The notes: generated from the letters alone by a model not told the origin. A stretch of 6,864 nucleotides of DNA from Acidimicrobiales bacterium (GCA_030037405.1 JASHRK010000296.1:1-6864), one strand, 5' to 3'; positions 1 through 5,657 are shown, counted from the first letter of the stretch. Program-made: numbers and translations.

Positions 1-20
1 TCTGCCACGGGTCTCTCCGA
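1..20 (-). other. possible RBS and GTG start of a third gene downstream of tal
   Basis: Read on the minus strand, the last bases of the window give GGAGAG (13-18), a 4-nt gap, then GTG (6-8) followed by GCA. This is a good Shine-Dalgarno/start arrangement only 24 bp after the tal stop codon, so a further gene of the tkt-tal operon may start here. Only two complete codons are inside the window, so its product cannot be identified. In actinobacteria the next gene in such clusters is often a glucose-6-phosphate enzyme (zwf or pgi); that is inference from known gene order, not from this sequence. Confidence 0.35.
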
Positions 21-32
21 TCAGGTCGCTTG

Positions 33-1160
33 TCAGCGTGCGCCGAGCTGAGCTGCCTTGGACTCGAGGCGCTCGGCGACCTCGTCGAAGGACTTCTCGA
101 AGGCGGTGACACCCTCGTCCTCGAGGGTGTGGGCGACGTCTGCGAGATCGACCCCGACGGTGGCGAGCTCGTCGACGACCCTTGCGGCATCCTCGAAGGC
201 GTCGATCGTCCTTGCCACGTGCCCATGGTCCAAGAAGGCGTCGATCGTCTGCTCGGGCATCGTGTTCACCGTCTCGGGGCCGATGAGGGTCTCCACGTAG
301 GCGAGGTCCGGGTAGGCAGGGTTCTTCGTCGAGGTGGACGCCCAGAGGGGCCGCTGCGGGCGGGCACCCCGGCGTGCGAGCGCCTCCCAGCGCTCGCTCC
401 CGAAGCGCTCCATGAACCGTTCGTAGGCAAGGCGCGCCTGGGCGACGGCCGTCTTGCCCCGCAGGCCGAGCGCCTTGGCGGCGAGGGAGGAGCCCGGATG
501 CTCGGCGGCGATGGCTTCGAGGCGGCGGTCGGTCTCGGTGTCGACCCGGCTCACGAAGAAGGAGGCCACCGAGGCCACCCTGCTCGGGTCTCCGCCGGAG
601 GCGACGAGTGCCTCGAGGCCGGACTGGTATGCCTCCATGACGGCTTCGTAGCGCTCGATCGAGAAGATCAGCGTCACGTTGATGCTCCGGCCCTCCGAGA
701 TCATCTGGCGGATGGCGGGGATGCCCTCTTTCGTCGCCGGGATCTTCACGAGGGTGTTCGGCCGGCCGATCCTCTCGTGGAGGCCGCGGGCCGCCTCCAC
801 GGTCCCGCTCATGTCCCGGGCAAGGCTTGGCGCCACCTCGATCGAGACGAAGCCGTCGCCTCCGCCGCTCGACTCGTAGAGGGGGGCGAAGGCTTCGAGG
901 GCCCCGGACACATCCGTCACCACGAGGTCCCAGTAGGCGTCGACGACGCTCTCCCGCGAGTGGTAGGAGCTCTCGAACTGCTCGTCGTAGTCGTCGCTCT
1001 CCTCGATCGCCTTCGCCATGATCGTCGGGTTCGAGGTGAGGCCGCGCACTCCGTTGCCGATCAGCTCGCCGAGGTGCCCGCCGGTCAGCCAGGAGCGCTT
1101 CAAGTTGTCGATCCAGGGGCTCTGGCCCCCCGAGTCGTACAGCGCGTGGAGATTGGTCAC
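33..1160 (-). CDS. tal: transaldolase
   Basis: Cytosolic enzyme of the non-oxidative pentose phosphate pathway. It moves a dihydroxyacetone unit from sedoheptulose-7-phosphate to glyceraldehyde-3-phosphate, giving erythrose-4-phosphate and fructose-6-phosphate. The 375-aa product matches the usual length of the long actinobacterial form. Visible motifs are the N-terminal WIDNL (catalytic-type Asp18), the GLTSNPTIM strand (about 40-48), SIEV (Glu108), the Schiff-base lysine in LVKIPAT (Lys139), the INVTLIFS segment (about 160-167), and ASTSTKNPAYPD plus the substrate/phosphate region up to TVNTMPEQT (about 274-305). The GTG start at 1160 is chosen because the product begins directly with the conserved N-terminus and an AAGGAGG-type RBS lies just upstream. 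The frame stays open far upstream, but that stretch is inside tkt and reads as low-quality Arg-rich protein. It follows tkt by 17 bp on the same strand, so the two are surely cotranscribed. Family assignment is near certain. Confidence 0.97.
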   Translation of the reverse strand: MTNLHALYDSGGQSPWIDNLKRSWLTGGHLGELIGNGVRGLTSNPTIMAKAIEESDDYDEQFESSYHSRESVVDAYWDLVVTDVSGALEAFAPLYESSGGGDGFVSIEVAPSLARDMSGTVEAARGLHERIGRPNTLVKIPATKEGIPAIRQMISEGRSINVTLIFSIERYEAVMEAYQSGLEALVASGGDPSRVASVASFFVSRVDTETDRRLEAIAAEHPGSSLAAKALGLRGKTAVAQARLAYERFMERFGSERWEALARRGARPQRPLWASTSTKNPAYPDLAYVETLIGPETVNTMPEQTIDAFLDHGHVARTIDAFEDAARVVDELATVGVDLADVAHTLEDEGVTAFEKSFDEVAERLESKAAQLGAR

Positions 1161-1163
1161 CGC

Positions 1164-1171
1164 TCCTCCTT
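1164..1171 (-). promoter_or_regulatory. strong ribosome binding site of tal
   Basis: On the minus strand the tkt-tal gap reads AAGGAGGA followed by GCG? spacing of three bases and the GTG start, so AAGGAGG is 4 nt from the start codon. It is the best Shine-Dalgarno in the window and fixes the tal start at 1160. Internal genes such as this one carry an RBS, while the first genes of transcripts here appear leaderless. Confidence 0.85.
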
Positions 1172-1177
1172 CTCGTC

Positions 1178-3172
1178 TCAGTTCGTGAGGCCGAGCAGCT
1201 CTCGGGCGCTCTCGGCGACGTTGGCGGCCGTGAAGCCGAACTCCTCCATGTTGCGCGCTCCGGGAGCAGAGGCGCCGAAATGGTCGATGGCGACGACGGC
1301 GTCGGCGTAACGGTCCCAGCCGAACGAGGAGGCCGCCTCGACGGCGAGGCAGGGCACGCCGGGGGGAAGGACGTGTTCCTGGTAGGCGGGATCGGTCTTG
1401 GCGAACAGGTCCCACGAGGGGAAGGAGACGACGCGGGCGTCGATGCCCGCCTCGCGAAGGGAGTCTCGCGCCCCGACGCAGTGCTGCACCTCGCTTCCGG
1501 ACCCGATGAGGACGAGGCTCGGCTGCTCGCCTTCTTCCTCGCAGAGCACGTAGGCACCGGCCTCCACCCCCTCCCGGGCGCGCTCGGACGTGCCGGCGAG
1601 CACGGGAAGGTTCTGCCGGCTGAGCACGAGGAGAGTCGGCCCCTCGGCTTCGACGGCGACCCGCCAGGCCGCCGAGCACTCGTTTGCGTCCGCAGGGCGG
1701 ATGAGGCTGAGCCCCGGCATCGCACGGAGCGACGCCAGGTGCTCGATCGGCTGGTGGGTGGGGCCGTCCTCGCCGAGGCCTATCGAGTCATGCGTGAAGA
1801 AACAGATCACGTGTGCTCGCGACAGGGCCGCGATCCGGAGCGCCGGGCGGCAGTAGTCGCTGAAGACGAAGAAGGTGCCCGCCACCGGGAGGACGCCCCC
1901 GTGGCGCGCCATGCCGTTGAGGGCGCTCACCATGCCGAACTCGCGGATGCCGTAGTGCACCTGGCGCCCGCGGGGGTTGGCACGGGACATGGTGTCTTCG
2001 AGGTCGAGCTTCGTGCCCGTGTTCCCTGTCAGGTCGGCGGCGCCTATCACGAGCCCGGGGACATTGGAGGCGGTGGCGAGGACCACCTTGTTGACGGCGT
2101 TTCTCGTAGCGATGCTCTCGCCCGCCTCGAAGCTTGGCAGCTGCTCCTCGAAGCCCTTTGCTGGCCTGCCAGCGAGGCATGACTCGAAGTTCTCCCTCTC
2201 CTCGTCGCCGAGCGAGGCAACCCTCTCCTCCCAGGTCTCGCGGAGCTCCCGTCCCCGTGCTCCCGCCTCGCGGTAGTAGGAGACGACGTCCTCGGGGGAG
2301 AAGAAGTCCTCGTCCGGGGGCAAACCGAGAAGGCTCTTCGTCTCCCTTATCTCGTCGGCGCCGAGAGGTTCTCCGTGCGCCTCCTTCGTGTCCGTCTTGT
2401 GCGGGGAGGGCCAGCCGATGTGGCTGCGGAGGATGACGAGCGACGGCCTCTCGGCTTCCGCCATGGCTTCACGGATGCCCCCTTCGATGGCGCCGAGGTC
2501 GTTGGCGACGTCGCCGAGGCGGACGACGTGCCAGCCGTAGGCCGCGAAGCGACCGGCGACGTCGTCGCCGGTCGCGAGCTCGGTGGCGCCGTCGATCGTG
2601 ATGTGGTTGTCGTCGAAGACGTAGACGAGCTTGCCGAGGCCGAGATGGCCGGCGAGCGAGGCGGCCTCGTGGCTCACGCCCTCCATCAGGTCTCCGTCAC
2701 CGCAGATGCCGAAGACGTGGTGGTCGCAGAGCTCCGGCCCGAAGCGACCCCTCACGAAACGTTCCGCCATCGCCATGCCGACGCTCTGGGCGAAGCCCTG
2801 GCCGAGCGGTCCGGTCGTCACCTCGATCCCGACCGTGTGCCCCGCCTCGGGGTGCCCGGGAGTGAGCGAGCCGAACTGGCGGAAGGCCCGGAGGTCGTCC
2901 AGCTCGAGGCCGTAACCCGTGAGATAGAGCATGGAGTACTGGAGGATGCAGGCGTGGCCGTTCGAGAGCACGAAGCGATCGCGATCGAACCAGCCGGGGT
3001 CGGCGGCGTCGTAGCGCATTATGCGGGTGTAGAGGACGTGGGCGAGGGGGGCGAGCGCCATGGCCGTGCCTGGATGGCCCGCCTTGGCGCGCTCGGGGGC
3101 GTCCATCGCCAAGCCCCTTATGACGTTGATACCGCGCTCTTCGATGTCCAGGTCTGTGAGAGATGTGGGCAC
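1178..3172 (-). CDS. tkt: transketolase
   Basis: Thiamine-diphosphate enzyme of the non-oxidative pentose phosphate pathway (and of the Calvin cycle where present). It transfers two-carbon ketol units between xylulose-5-phosphate and ribose-5-phosphate or erythrose-4-phosphate. The 664 aa match the typical length. Seen in order: AGHPGTAMAL (His33), LSNGHAC (His73), TPGHPE and TTGPLGQG (about 104-125), the ThDP/Mg motif from GDGDLMEG (158-165) to DDN (Asn189), HIGWPSPHKTDT (about 251-262), the pyrimidine-domain catalytic Glu in YGIREFGM (Glu411), FFVFSDYCRPALR (about 434-446), THDSIGLGEDGPTHQP (His461 and His473), and a C-terminal transketolase domain. The GTG start at 3172 puts the conserved N-terminal helix right after a short leader peptide. 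No Shine-Dalgarno precedes it; a TAGGCT box ends 6 nt upstream, which suggests a leaderless message. First gene of the tkt-tal operon. Confidence 0.97.
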   Translation of the reverse strand: MPTSLTDLDIEERGINVIRGLAMDAPERAKAGHPGTAMALAPLAHVLYTRIMRYDAADPGWFDRDRFVLSNGHACILQYSMLYLTGYGLELDDLRAFRQFGSLTPGHPEAGHTVGIEVTTGPLGQGFAQSVGMAMAERFVRGRFGPELCDHHVFGICGDGDLMEGVSHEAASLAGHLGLGKLVYVFDDNHITIDGATELATGDDVAGRFAAYGWHVVRLGDVANDLGAIEGGIREAMAEAERPSLVILRSHIGWPSPHKTDTKEAHGEPLGADEIRETKSLLGLPPDEDFFSPEDVVSYYREAGARGRELRETWEERVASLGDEERENFESCLAGRPAKGFEEQLPSFEAGESIATRNAVNKVVLATASNVPGLVIGAADLTGNTGTKLDLEDTMSRANPRGRQVHYGIREFGMVSALNGMARHGGVLPVAGTFFVFSDYCRPALRIAALSRAHVICFFTHDSIGLGEDGPTHQPIEHLASLRAMPGLSLIRPADANECSAAWRVAVEAEGPTLLVLSRQNLPVLAGTSERAREGVEAGAYVLCEEEGEQPSLVLIGSGSEVQHCVGARDSLREAGIDARVVSFPSWDLFAKTDPAYQEHVLPPGVPCLAVEAASSFGWDRYADAVVAIDHFGASAPGARNMEEFGFTAANVAESARELLGLTN

Positions 3173-3178
3173 GGTCGC

Positions 3179-3184
3179 AGCCTA
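3179..3184 (-). promoter_or_regulatory. candidate -10 box of the tkt-tal operon (leaderless)
   Basis: On the minus strand TAGGCT (TANNNT type) is followed by 6 nt (GCGACC) and then the GTG of tkt. That is the spacing expected if transcription starts at or next to the start codon. No RBS is present between them and no clear -35 hexamer is seen about 17 bp upstream. The box lies in the 52-bp gap behind the desaturase stop. That gap contains a CCCCGGGG palindrome (3192-3199) but no T-tracted terminator hairpin, so some read-through from the desaturase gene into tkt is possible. Confidence 0.5.
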
Positions 3185-3224
3185 GGTGCGTCCCCGGGGT
3201 GGCGGCGACGCGAGGGCGTGGCGG

Positions 3225-3977
3225 TCAGGTGACCCCGGTCGGGACGCGGGGATCCGCCAGGCGCACCTCTTGCAAGCGGATCGTCGCCTGTTTGCAGCGC
3301 ACGAGAAGCAAGATGATCCACCAACCGGGATCTATCTCGCCGGAGGCGTGCGCGAGCCGTGCCGAGGTGGGGGCGGCGTGATGGTTGTTGTGCAGGCCCT
3401 CGCCGGCTGTGAGCCAGGCGAGCCACTGGTTGTTGCGCGCCGTGTTCTCGTAGACCTTCTTCCCGTAGTAGTGCCCGACGGCGTTGACGGCCGAGTTGAC
3501 GGAGAGATAGATGACGACGTGGAAGCCGGCCGCCATGAGGGCCACCTGCCAGCCGAAGATGAGGCAGAGGATGCCTGTGCCGATGCTGAGCCCGATGACG
3601 GCGTGGTCGAGGAGGAGCTTGTCCCAGCGGTCCGGCTTCAGGTCTCGGGCGTACTTGGCGGTGAGGGCAGCGTCTCTGGCGGCGTTGCGGTAGAGGAAGA
3701 CGTTCGCGAGCTGGACCTTCCAGTACCCGAGGAGGATCGGGGAGTGGGGGTCGCCGGGGACGTCTGTGTAGGCGTGGTGCTTGCGGTGGACGGCCGCCCA
3801 CTGGCGGGGCCGGATCCCGGTCGTGAGCCAGGTGAGGATGCGAAAGACGACGGTGACCGGTTTGCTCACGGTGAGCGCCCGGTGGGCAAGGGTGCGATGG
3901 AGCCACACCGTCGTGCAGACGACCCCGATCTGGGTGACGACGAAACCGACGACAAAGGCGAGCAACACCTTGGGCAC
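3225..3977 (-). CDS. membrane fatty-acid (acyl-CoA-type) desaturase
   Basis: Integral-membrane di-iron enzyme that would insert a cis double bond into acyl chains, using O2 and electrons from a separate redox partner. The 250-aa product carries all three histidine boxes: HRTLAH (27-32), HRKHH (64-68) within WAAVHRKHHAYTDVPGDPHS, and HNNHH (196-200) within GEGLHNNHHAAP. It also has the extra His169 in NSAVNAVGHYYG, typical of the acyl-CoA delta-9 class. Hydrophobic stretches lie at about 4-23, 41-54, 122-142 and 145-163. It is short for the family and has no fused cytochrome b5 or reductase domain. The ATG at 3977 is supported by a TACCAT -10 box 6 nt upstream and the absence of any RBS. It is divergent from a TetR-type gene with a shared palindromic operator, which suggests direct repression by that regulator. 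Position specificity (delta-9 or other) and acyl carrier cannot be read from the sequence. Confidence 0.92.
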   Translation of the reverse strand: MPKVLLAFVVGFVVTQIGVVCTTVWLHRTLAHRALTVSKPVTVVFRILTWLTTGIRPRQWAAVHRKHHAYTDVPGDPHSPILLGYWKVQLANVFLYRNAARDAALTAKYARDLKPDRWDKLLLDHAVIGLSIGTGILCLIFGWQVALMAAGFHVVIYLSVNSAVNAVGHYYGKKVYENTARNNQWLAWLTAGEGLHNNHHAAPTSARLAHASGEIDPGWWIILLLVRCKQATIRLQEVRLADPRVPTGVT

Positions 3978-3983
3978 GGCGCG

Positions 3984-3989
3984 ATGGTA
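3984..3989 (-). promoter_or_regulatory. candidate -10 box of the desaturase gene (leaderless)
   Basis: Minus-strand TACCAT (TANNNT) is followed by 6 nt (CGCGCC) and then the desaturase ATG at 3977, with no Shine-Dalgarno between. The expected -35 area falls inside the 3996-4015 palindrome, so a bound repressor would block RNA polymerase. No TTGACA-like hexamer is evident. An overlapping TGATAC is an alternative reading of the same box. Confidence 0.5.
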
Positions 3990-3995
3990 TCAGGA

Positions 3996-4015
3996 CCTAC
4001 TTACCAGTAGGTAGG
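3996..4015. promoter_or_regulatory. palindromic operator shared by the desaturase and TetR genes
   Basis: Arms CCTACTTAC (3996-4004) and GTAGGTAGG (4007-4015) flank a central CA and match as inverted repeats at 8 of 9 positions. A nested perfect pair, CTACT (3997-4001) and AGTAG (4006-4010), is in a slightly shifted register. Size and symmetry fit a TetR-family dimer site. The site sits between two divergent candidate -10 boxes and would cover the -35 regions of both, so binding should repress both genes, including the regulator's own. Binding by the neighbouring regulator is inferred from position only. Confidence 0.75.
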
Positions 4016-4029
4016 GTCTGACCAGGGGC

Positions 4030-4035
4030 TAGAAT
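4030..4035 (+). promoter_or_regulatory. candidate -10 box of the TetR-family gene
   Basis: TAGAAT is one base from the TATAAT consensus and lies 15 bp right of the palindrome. Transcription would begin about 7 nt later, at or next to the in-frame GTG at 4043. The ATG at 4034 overlaps the box itself, so if this box is used, that ATG would not be transcribed and GTG 4043 would be the leaderless start. No RBS precedes either codon. Confidence 0.5.
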
Positions 4036-4720
4036 GGGGCAGGTGAGCTTTTCGGCCTCGAGTTCACCCGCGGAGGGTGCCGGCGGCGACGATACGCACG
4101 CCCGGCCGGCGGCCGGGCGTGCGGACGGGAGCAGCACGCGCGAGCTCATCTTGAAGGCCGCCCTGCGCTGCTTTGCCGATCGCGGGTACGAGGGCACCTC
4201 TCTCAACGACATCGCCGGCGCCGTCGGCATCCGCCGGCCGAGCCTGCTCCATCACTTCCCTTCCAAGGAAGCTCTCTATCGCCAGGTCCTCGAGGTCTCC
4301 TTCGCCGATTGGGTGGCCCGCGTCGCCTCAGCCATCGACCAGCCGCGCGACGGTTGGGAACAGGTGGACCGGGTGCTCACGGTGGGCTTTCGTTTCTTTG
4401 CCGAGAGCCCGGACTTCGTGCGCCTCGTGCGCCAGGAGTCCCTCGCCGGCGGTGGGCAGCTCGCCCACGAGCTCGGCGAGGCGGTGCGCCCGATGCTGGA
4501 ACGTGCGGTCAAGTTCTTCGACAGGCAGATGGAGCTCGGCCGCTTCCGGCGCCACGACTCCGAGCAGCTGGTCCTGACCGGCTACGCCGCCCTCTCCACC
4601 TGGTTCAGCGACGTCGCCTTTCTCGAGGCGGTGATCGGGCGCGACCCCCTCGCCGAGGGGGAGCTGGCGAGACGGCTCGAGCATCTGAGAGCGTTCTTCA
4701 AAGCGGCGCTCGAGCCCTGA
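4034..4720 (+). CDS. TetR/AcrR-family transcriptional regulator
   Basis: DNA-binding repressor, probably controlling the divergent desaturase gene and itself in response to a fatty-acyl ligand (the ligand is inferred). The product is 228 aa from ATG 4034. Residues 1-34 are a low-complexity Ser/Gly/Ala tail. The TetR_N helix-turn-helix spans about 35-85: RELILKAALRCFADRGYEGTS, then LNDIAGAVGIRRPSLLHHFPSK, a textbook recognition-helix pattern with the LxxHFxSKEAL signature. The C-terminal ligand/dimer domain (about 90-228) includes FFAESPDFVRLVRQES, which resembles AcrR-type regulators. Start choice is open: ATG 4034 is the longest, but a TAGAAT box overlaps it, so in-frame GTG 4043 (three codons shorter) may be the true start. 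A perfect 13-bp hairpin lies in the codons for residues about 21-30. The system recalls DesT-desCB of Pseudomonas in logic (a TetR regulator controlling a desaturase), but no orthology is claimed. Confidence 0.9.
   Translation: MGQVSFSASSSPAEGAGGDDTHARPAAGRADGSSTRELILKAALRCFADRGYEGTSLNDIAGAVGIRRPSLLHHFPSKEALYRQVLEVSFADWVARVASAIDQPRDGWEQVDRVLTVGFRFFAESPDFVRLVRQESLAGGGQLAHELGEAVRPMLERAVKFFDRQMELGRFRRHDSEQLVLTGYAALSTWFSDVAFLEAVIGRDPLAEGELARRLEHLRAFFKAALEP
4095..4123. repeat. perfect 13-bp inverted repeat with 3-nt loop
   Basis: Arm CGCACGCCCGGCC (4095-4107), loop GGC (4108-4110), arm GGCCGGGCGTGCG (4111-4123). All 13 pairs are Watson-Crick and 11 of them are G-C, so the RNA hairpin would be very stable. 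It lies 50-90 nt inside the TetR-family gene, in the part that encodes the unstructured N-terminal tail, ahead of the helix-turn-helix. No T-run follows, so it is not a standard intrinsic terminator. Confidence 0.8.
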
Positions 4721-4775
4721 CCGCCTTCCAGGTCCCGCGGGTGCCGCTTACGTGGTCCGGCAGCGAGGCAGTTGC

Positions 4776-4781
4776 TAGGTT
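4776..4781 (+). promoter_or_regulatory. candidate -10 box of the membrane protein-trmI operon
   Basis: TAGGTT (TANNNT) lies 9 nt before the ATG at 4791, giving a leader of zero to a few bases. No Shine-Dalgarno is present between box and start codon, and no convincing -35 is seen. The 70-bp gap after the TetR stop contains only a weak 5-bp TGCCG/CGGCA stem and no clear terminator. Confidence 0.4.
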
Positions 4782-4790
4782 GTCCTGATC

Positions 4791-5138
4791 ATGCCAGCGC
4801 ACGTTGCCAGGGGGGAGAGCCCGCAGCACGGCGACCCGAGGACCGAGGTGGCCGAGCTCGTCGAGATGGTGAAGAGCTACGTGCTGCAAGAGACGCTCGG
4901 ACCGCTCAAGCACATCGGCCGCACTCTCGCCTTCGGCTCGGCTGCCGCCGCCCTCTTCGGGCTCGCGGCCGTTCTCAGCCTCGTCGGGGTGCTGCGGGTC
5001 TTCCAGACCGAGACCGGCTCGGTCTTCGCCGGCGAGTGGAGCTGGGTGCCCTACGTCCTCACGAGCCTCACGGCGCTCGCCTTCCTCGGCGCCGCGGCGG
5101 CGATCGGGCTCCGTCCTCCCAGATCGGAGCGGCGGTGA
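4791..5138 (+). CDS. two-TM actinobacterial holin-like (superfamily III type) membrane protein
   Basis: A 115-aa membrane protein. After a polar N-tail (1-18) comes an amphipathic segment VAELVEMVKSYVLQETLGPLK (about 20-40), then hydrophobic segments at about 46-70 and 86-107 separated by a loop FQTETGSVFAGEWSWVP, and a short basic C-tail. The ELV..VK.Y..QET..PLK..GR.LA.G pattern and the LR..QTET..F.G.WSW.PY loop are what I recall of the family annotated as putative actinobacterial Holin-X / phage holin superfamily III. Despite the name, members sit in ordinary chromosomal loci without lysis genes, and none is seen here, so a true holin role is doubtful. The ATG at 4791 follows a TAGGTT box. 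It overlaps the next gene by 4 nt (GTGA), so the two are translationally coupled. Real function unknown. Confidence 0.8.
   Translation: MPAHVARGESPQHGDPRTEVAELVEMVKSYVLQETLGPLKHIGRTLAFGSAAAALFGLAAVLSLVGVLRVFQTETGSVFAGEWSWVPYVLTSLTALAFLGAAAAIGLRPPRSERR
5126..5129 (+). promoter_or_regulatory. ribosome binding site for the 69-aa gene
   Basis: GGAG, 5 nt before the GTG at 5135 and inside the end of the preceding coding sequence. Together with the GTGA stop/start overlap, it decides the start of the 69-aa gene. Confidence 0.6.
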
Positions 5139-5344
5139 GCGATCGCGTCACGCTGAGCGACATCGAGTCCAAGCTGCGGGACCTGGGCGGGTCGGCCCAG
5201 TCCAGCCTGAGCGGGGTCACCTCCAAGCCACCCGTCGTGGCGGGAGGGGCCGTCGCCGCCGTTCTCCTGGCTGCCGCCGTCTACCTGCTCGGCCGCCGGC
5301 GGGGACGCAAGGAGGCACCAGTGCTCGAGATACGGCGCATCTGA
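5135..5344 (+). CDS. small single-TM basic protein, function unknown
   Basis: A 69-aa product that I do not recognise as a named family. Residues 1-30 form a polar region with a short helix-like stretch (LSDIESKLRDLG). A single hydrophobic segment runs about 34-53 (VVAGGAVAAVLLAAAVYLLG), followed directly by RRRGRK (54-59), a strong stop-transfer signal that predicts the C-terminus in the cytoplasm, and it ends in LEIRRI. It overlaps the holin-like gene by GTGA (5135-5138) and has its own GGAG, so both proteins are likely made together, perhaps as partners in the membrane. Being first-to-second in a translationally coupled pair is the best clue to function. Confidence 0.75.
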   Translation: MSDRVTLSDIESKLRDLGGSAQSSLSGVTSKPPVVAGGAVAAVLLAAAVYLLGRRRGRKEAPVLEIRRI

Positions 5345-5345
5345 G

Positions 5346-5394
5346 CCGAGATGACCTCGGTGATCGCGCGAGGCGCCTGCTCGTGAGAGGCGCC
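5346..5394 (+). promoter_or_regulatory. two tandem stem-loops in the 55-nt intergenic space
   Basis: First stem: CCGAG (5346-5350) with CTCGG (5356-5360), 5-nt loop. Second stem: GGCGCCT (5372-5378) with AGGCGCC (5388-5394), 9-nt loop. The right arm of the second overlaps the GAGAGG (5385-5390) that serves as Shine-Dalgarno for the gene at 5400, so folding could lower its translation. No T-run follows, so these are not clear terminators. They could equally be an mRNA processing or stability element. Confidence 0.45.
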
Positions 5395-5399
5395 CACCG

Positions 5400-5657
5400 A
5401 TGAAGCTCTTGAGAAGGCTGGCGATCGCCGAGGTGATCGACAGGTTGCTCAGGCATGCGCTCCGGAGGGGCCTGCGTGACGGGCTGCTGGCGGGCGACGG
5501 GCTGTGGATCACCCTCGGGGCTGTCGCGTGGCTCGCCCGCTTCCTCATGAAGCGTTCCGAGCGCGAGGTCGTGCGCGAGGAGCTGCGGGAGGGCGAGACG
5601 ATCGTCGTCACGAACCTCGGCCCAGGCCGCGTGCGAAGGGCGCCGACGGCGACTTGA
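5400..5657 (+). CDS. small basic membrane-associated protein, function unknown
   Basis: An 85-aa product. Residues 1-30 are an Arg/Leu-rich amphipathic helix (LLRRLAIAEVIDRLLRHALRRGLRDGLL). Residues about 31-50 are a hydrophobic segment (DGLWITLGAVAWLARFLM) followed by KR, then a charged stretch EREVVREELREGETIVVTNLGPG. The ending 'E.L..GE.I.VTNL' resembles small uncharacterised actinobacterial membrane proteins, but I cannot name the family. The ATG at 5400 has GAGAGG 9 nt upstream, inside a possible stem-loop. Its TGA overlaps the TTG of trmI by 4 nt (TTGA, 5654-5657), which makes its translation a likely driver of trmI translation. Confidence 0.75.
   Translation: MKLLRRLAIAEVIDRLLRHALRRGLRDGLLAGDGLWITLGAVAWLARFLMKRSEREVVREELREGETIVVTNLGPGRVRRAPTAT

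Noticed and set aside
30..1310. Long plus-strand open frame (426 codons) opposite tal
   Set aside because: It lies exactly antisense to the unmistakable transaldolase; its product is rich in Arg/Gly/Asp/Val with no motifs, a normal shadow in GC-rich DNA.
1161..1679. N-terminal extension of the tal frame back to 1679
   Set aside because: The added part is Arg/Pro-rich, overlaps the conserved C-terminal part of tkt in another frame, and tal has its own strong RBS and GTG at 1160.
1280..2182. Plus-strand open frame opposite tkt (300 codons), and a similar one at 2375-3232
   Set aside because: Antisense to conserved transketolase domains, no RBS, no recognisable motif.
3192..3234. Palindromes CCCCGGGG (3192-3199) and GGTCAGGTGACC (3223-3234) around the desaturase stop as a terminator
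   Set aside because: Short arms, no extended stem and no T-run on either strand; common by chance at this GC content.
3118..3906. Minus-strand Pro/Arg/His-rich open frame overlapping desaturase and tkt start
   Set aside because: Wrong frame of a real gene; the many His codons come from the shifted reading of GC-rich codons, not from metal-binding repeats.
3186..4010. Plus-strand open frame (274 codons) opposite the desaturase
   Set aside because: Asp/Val/Gly-rich shadow of the three-His-box desaturase; it also runs through the operator.
4791..5138. Holin-like gene as evidence of a prophage or lysis cassette
   Set aside because: No endolysin, phage structural or integrase gene is present, and this family is common in ordinary actinobacterial chromosomes.
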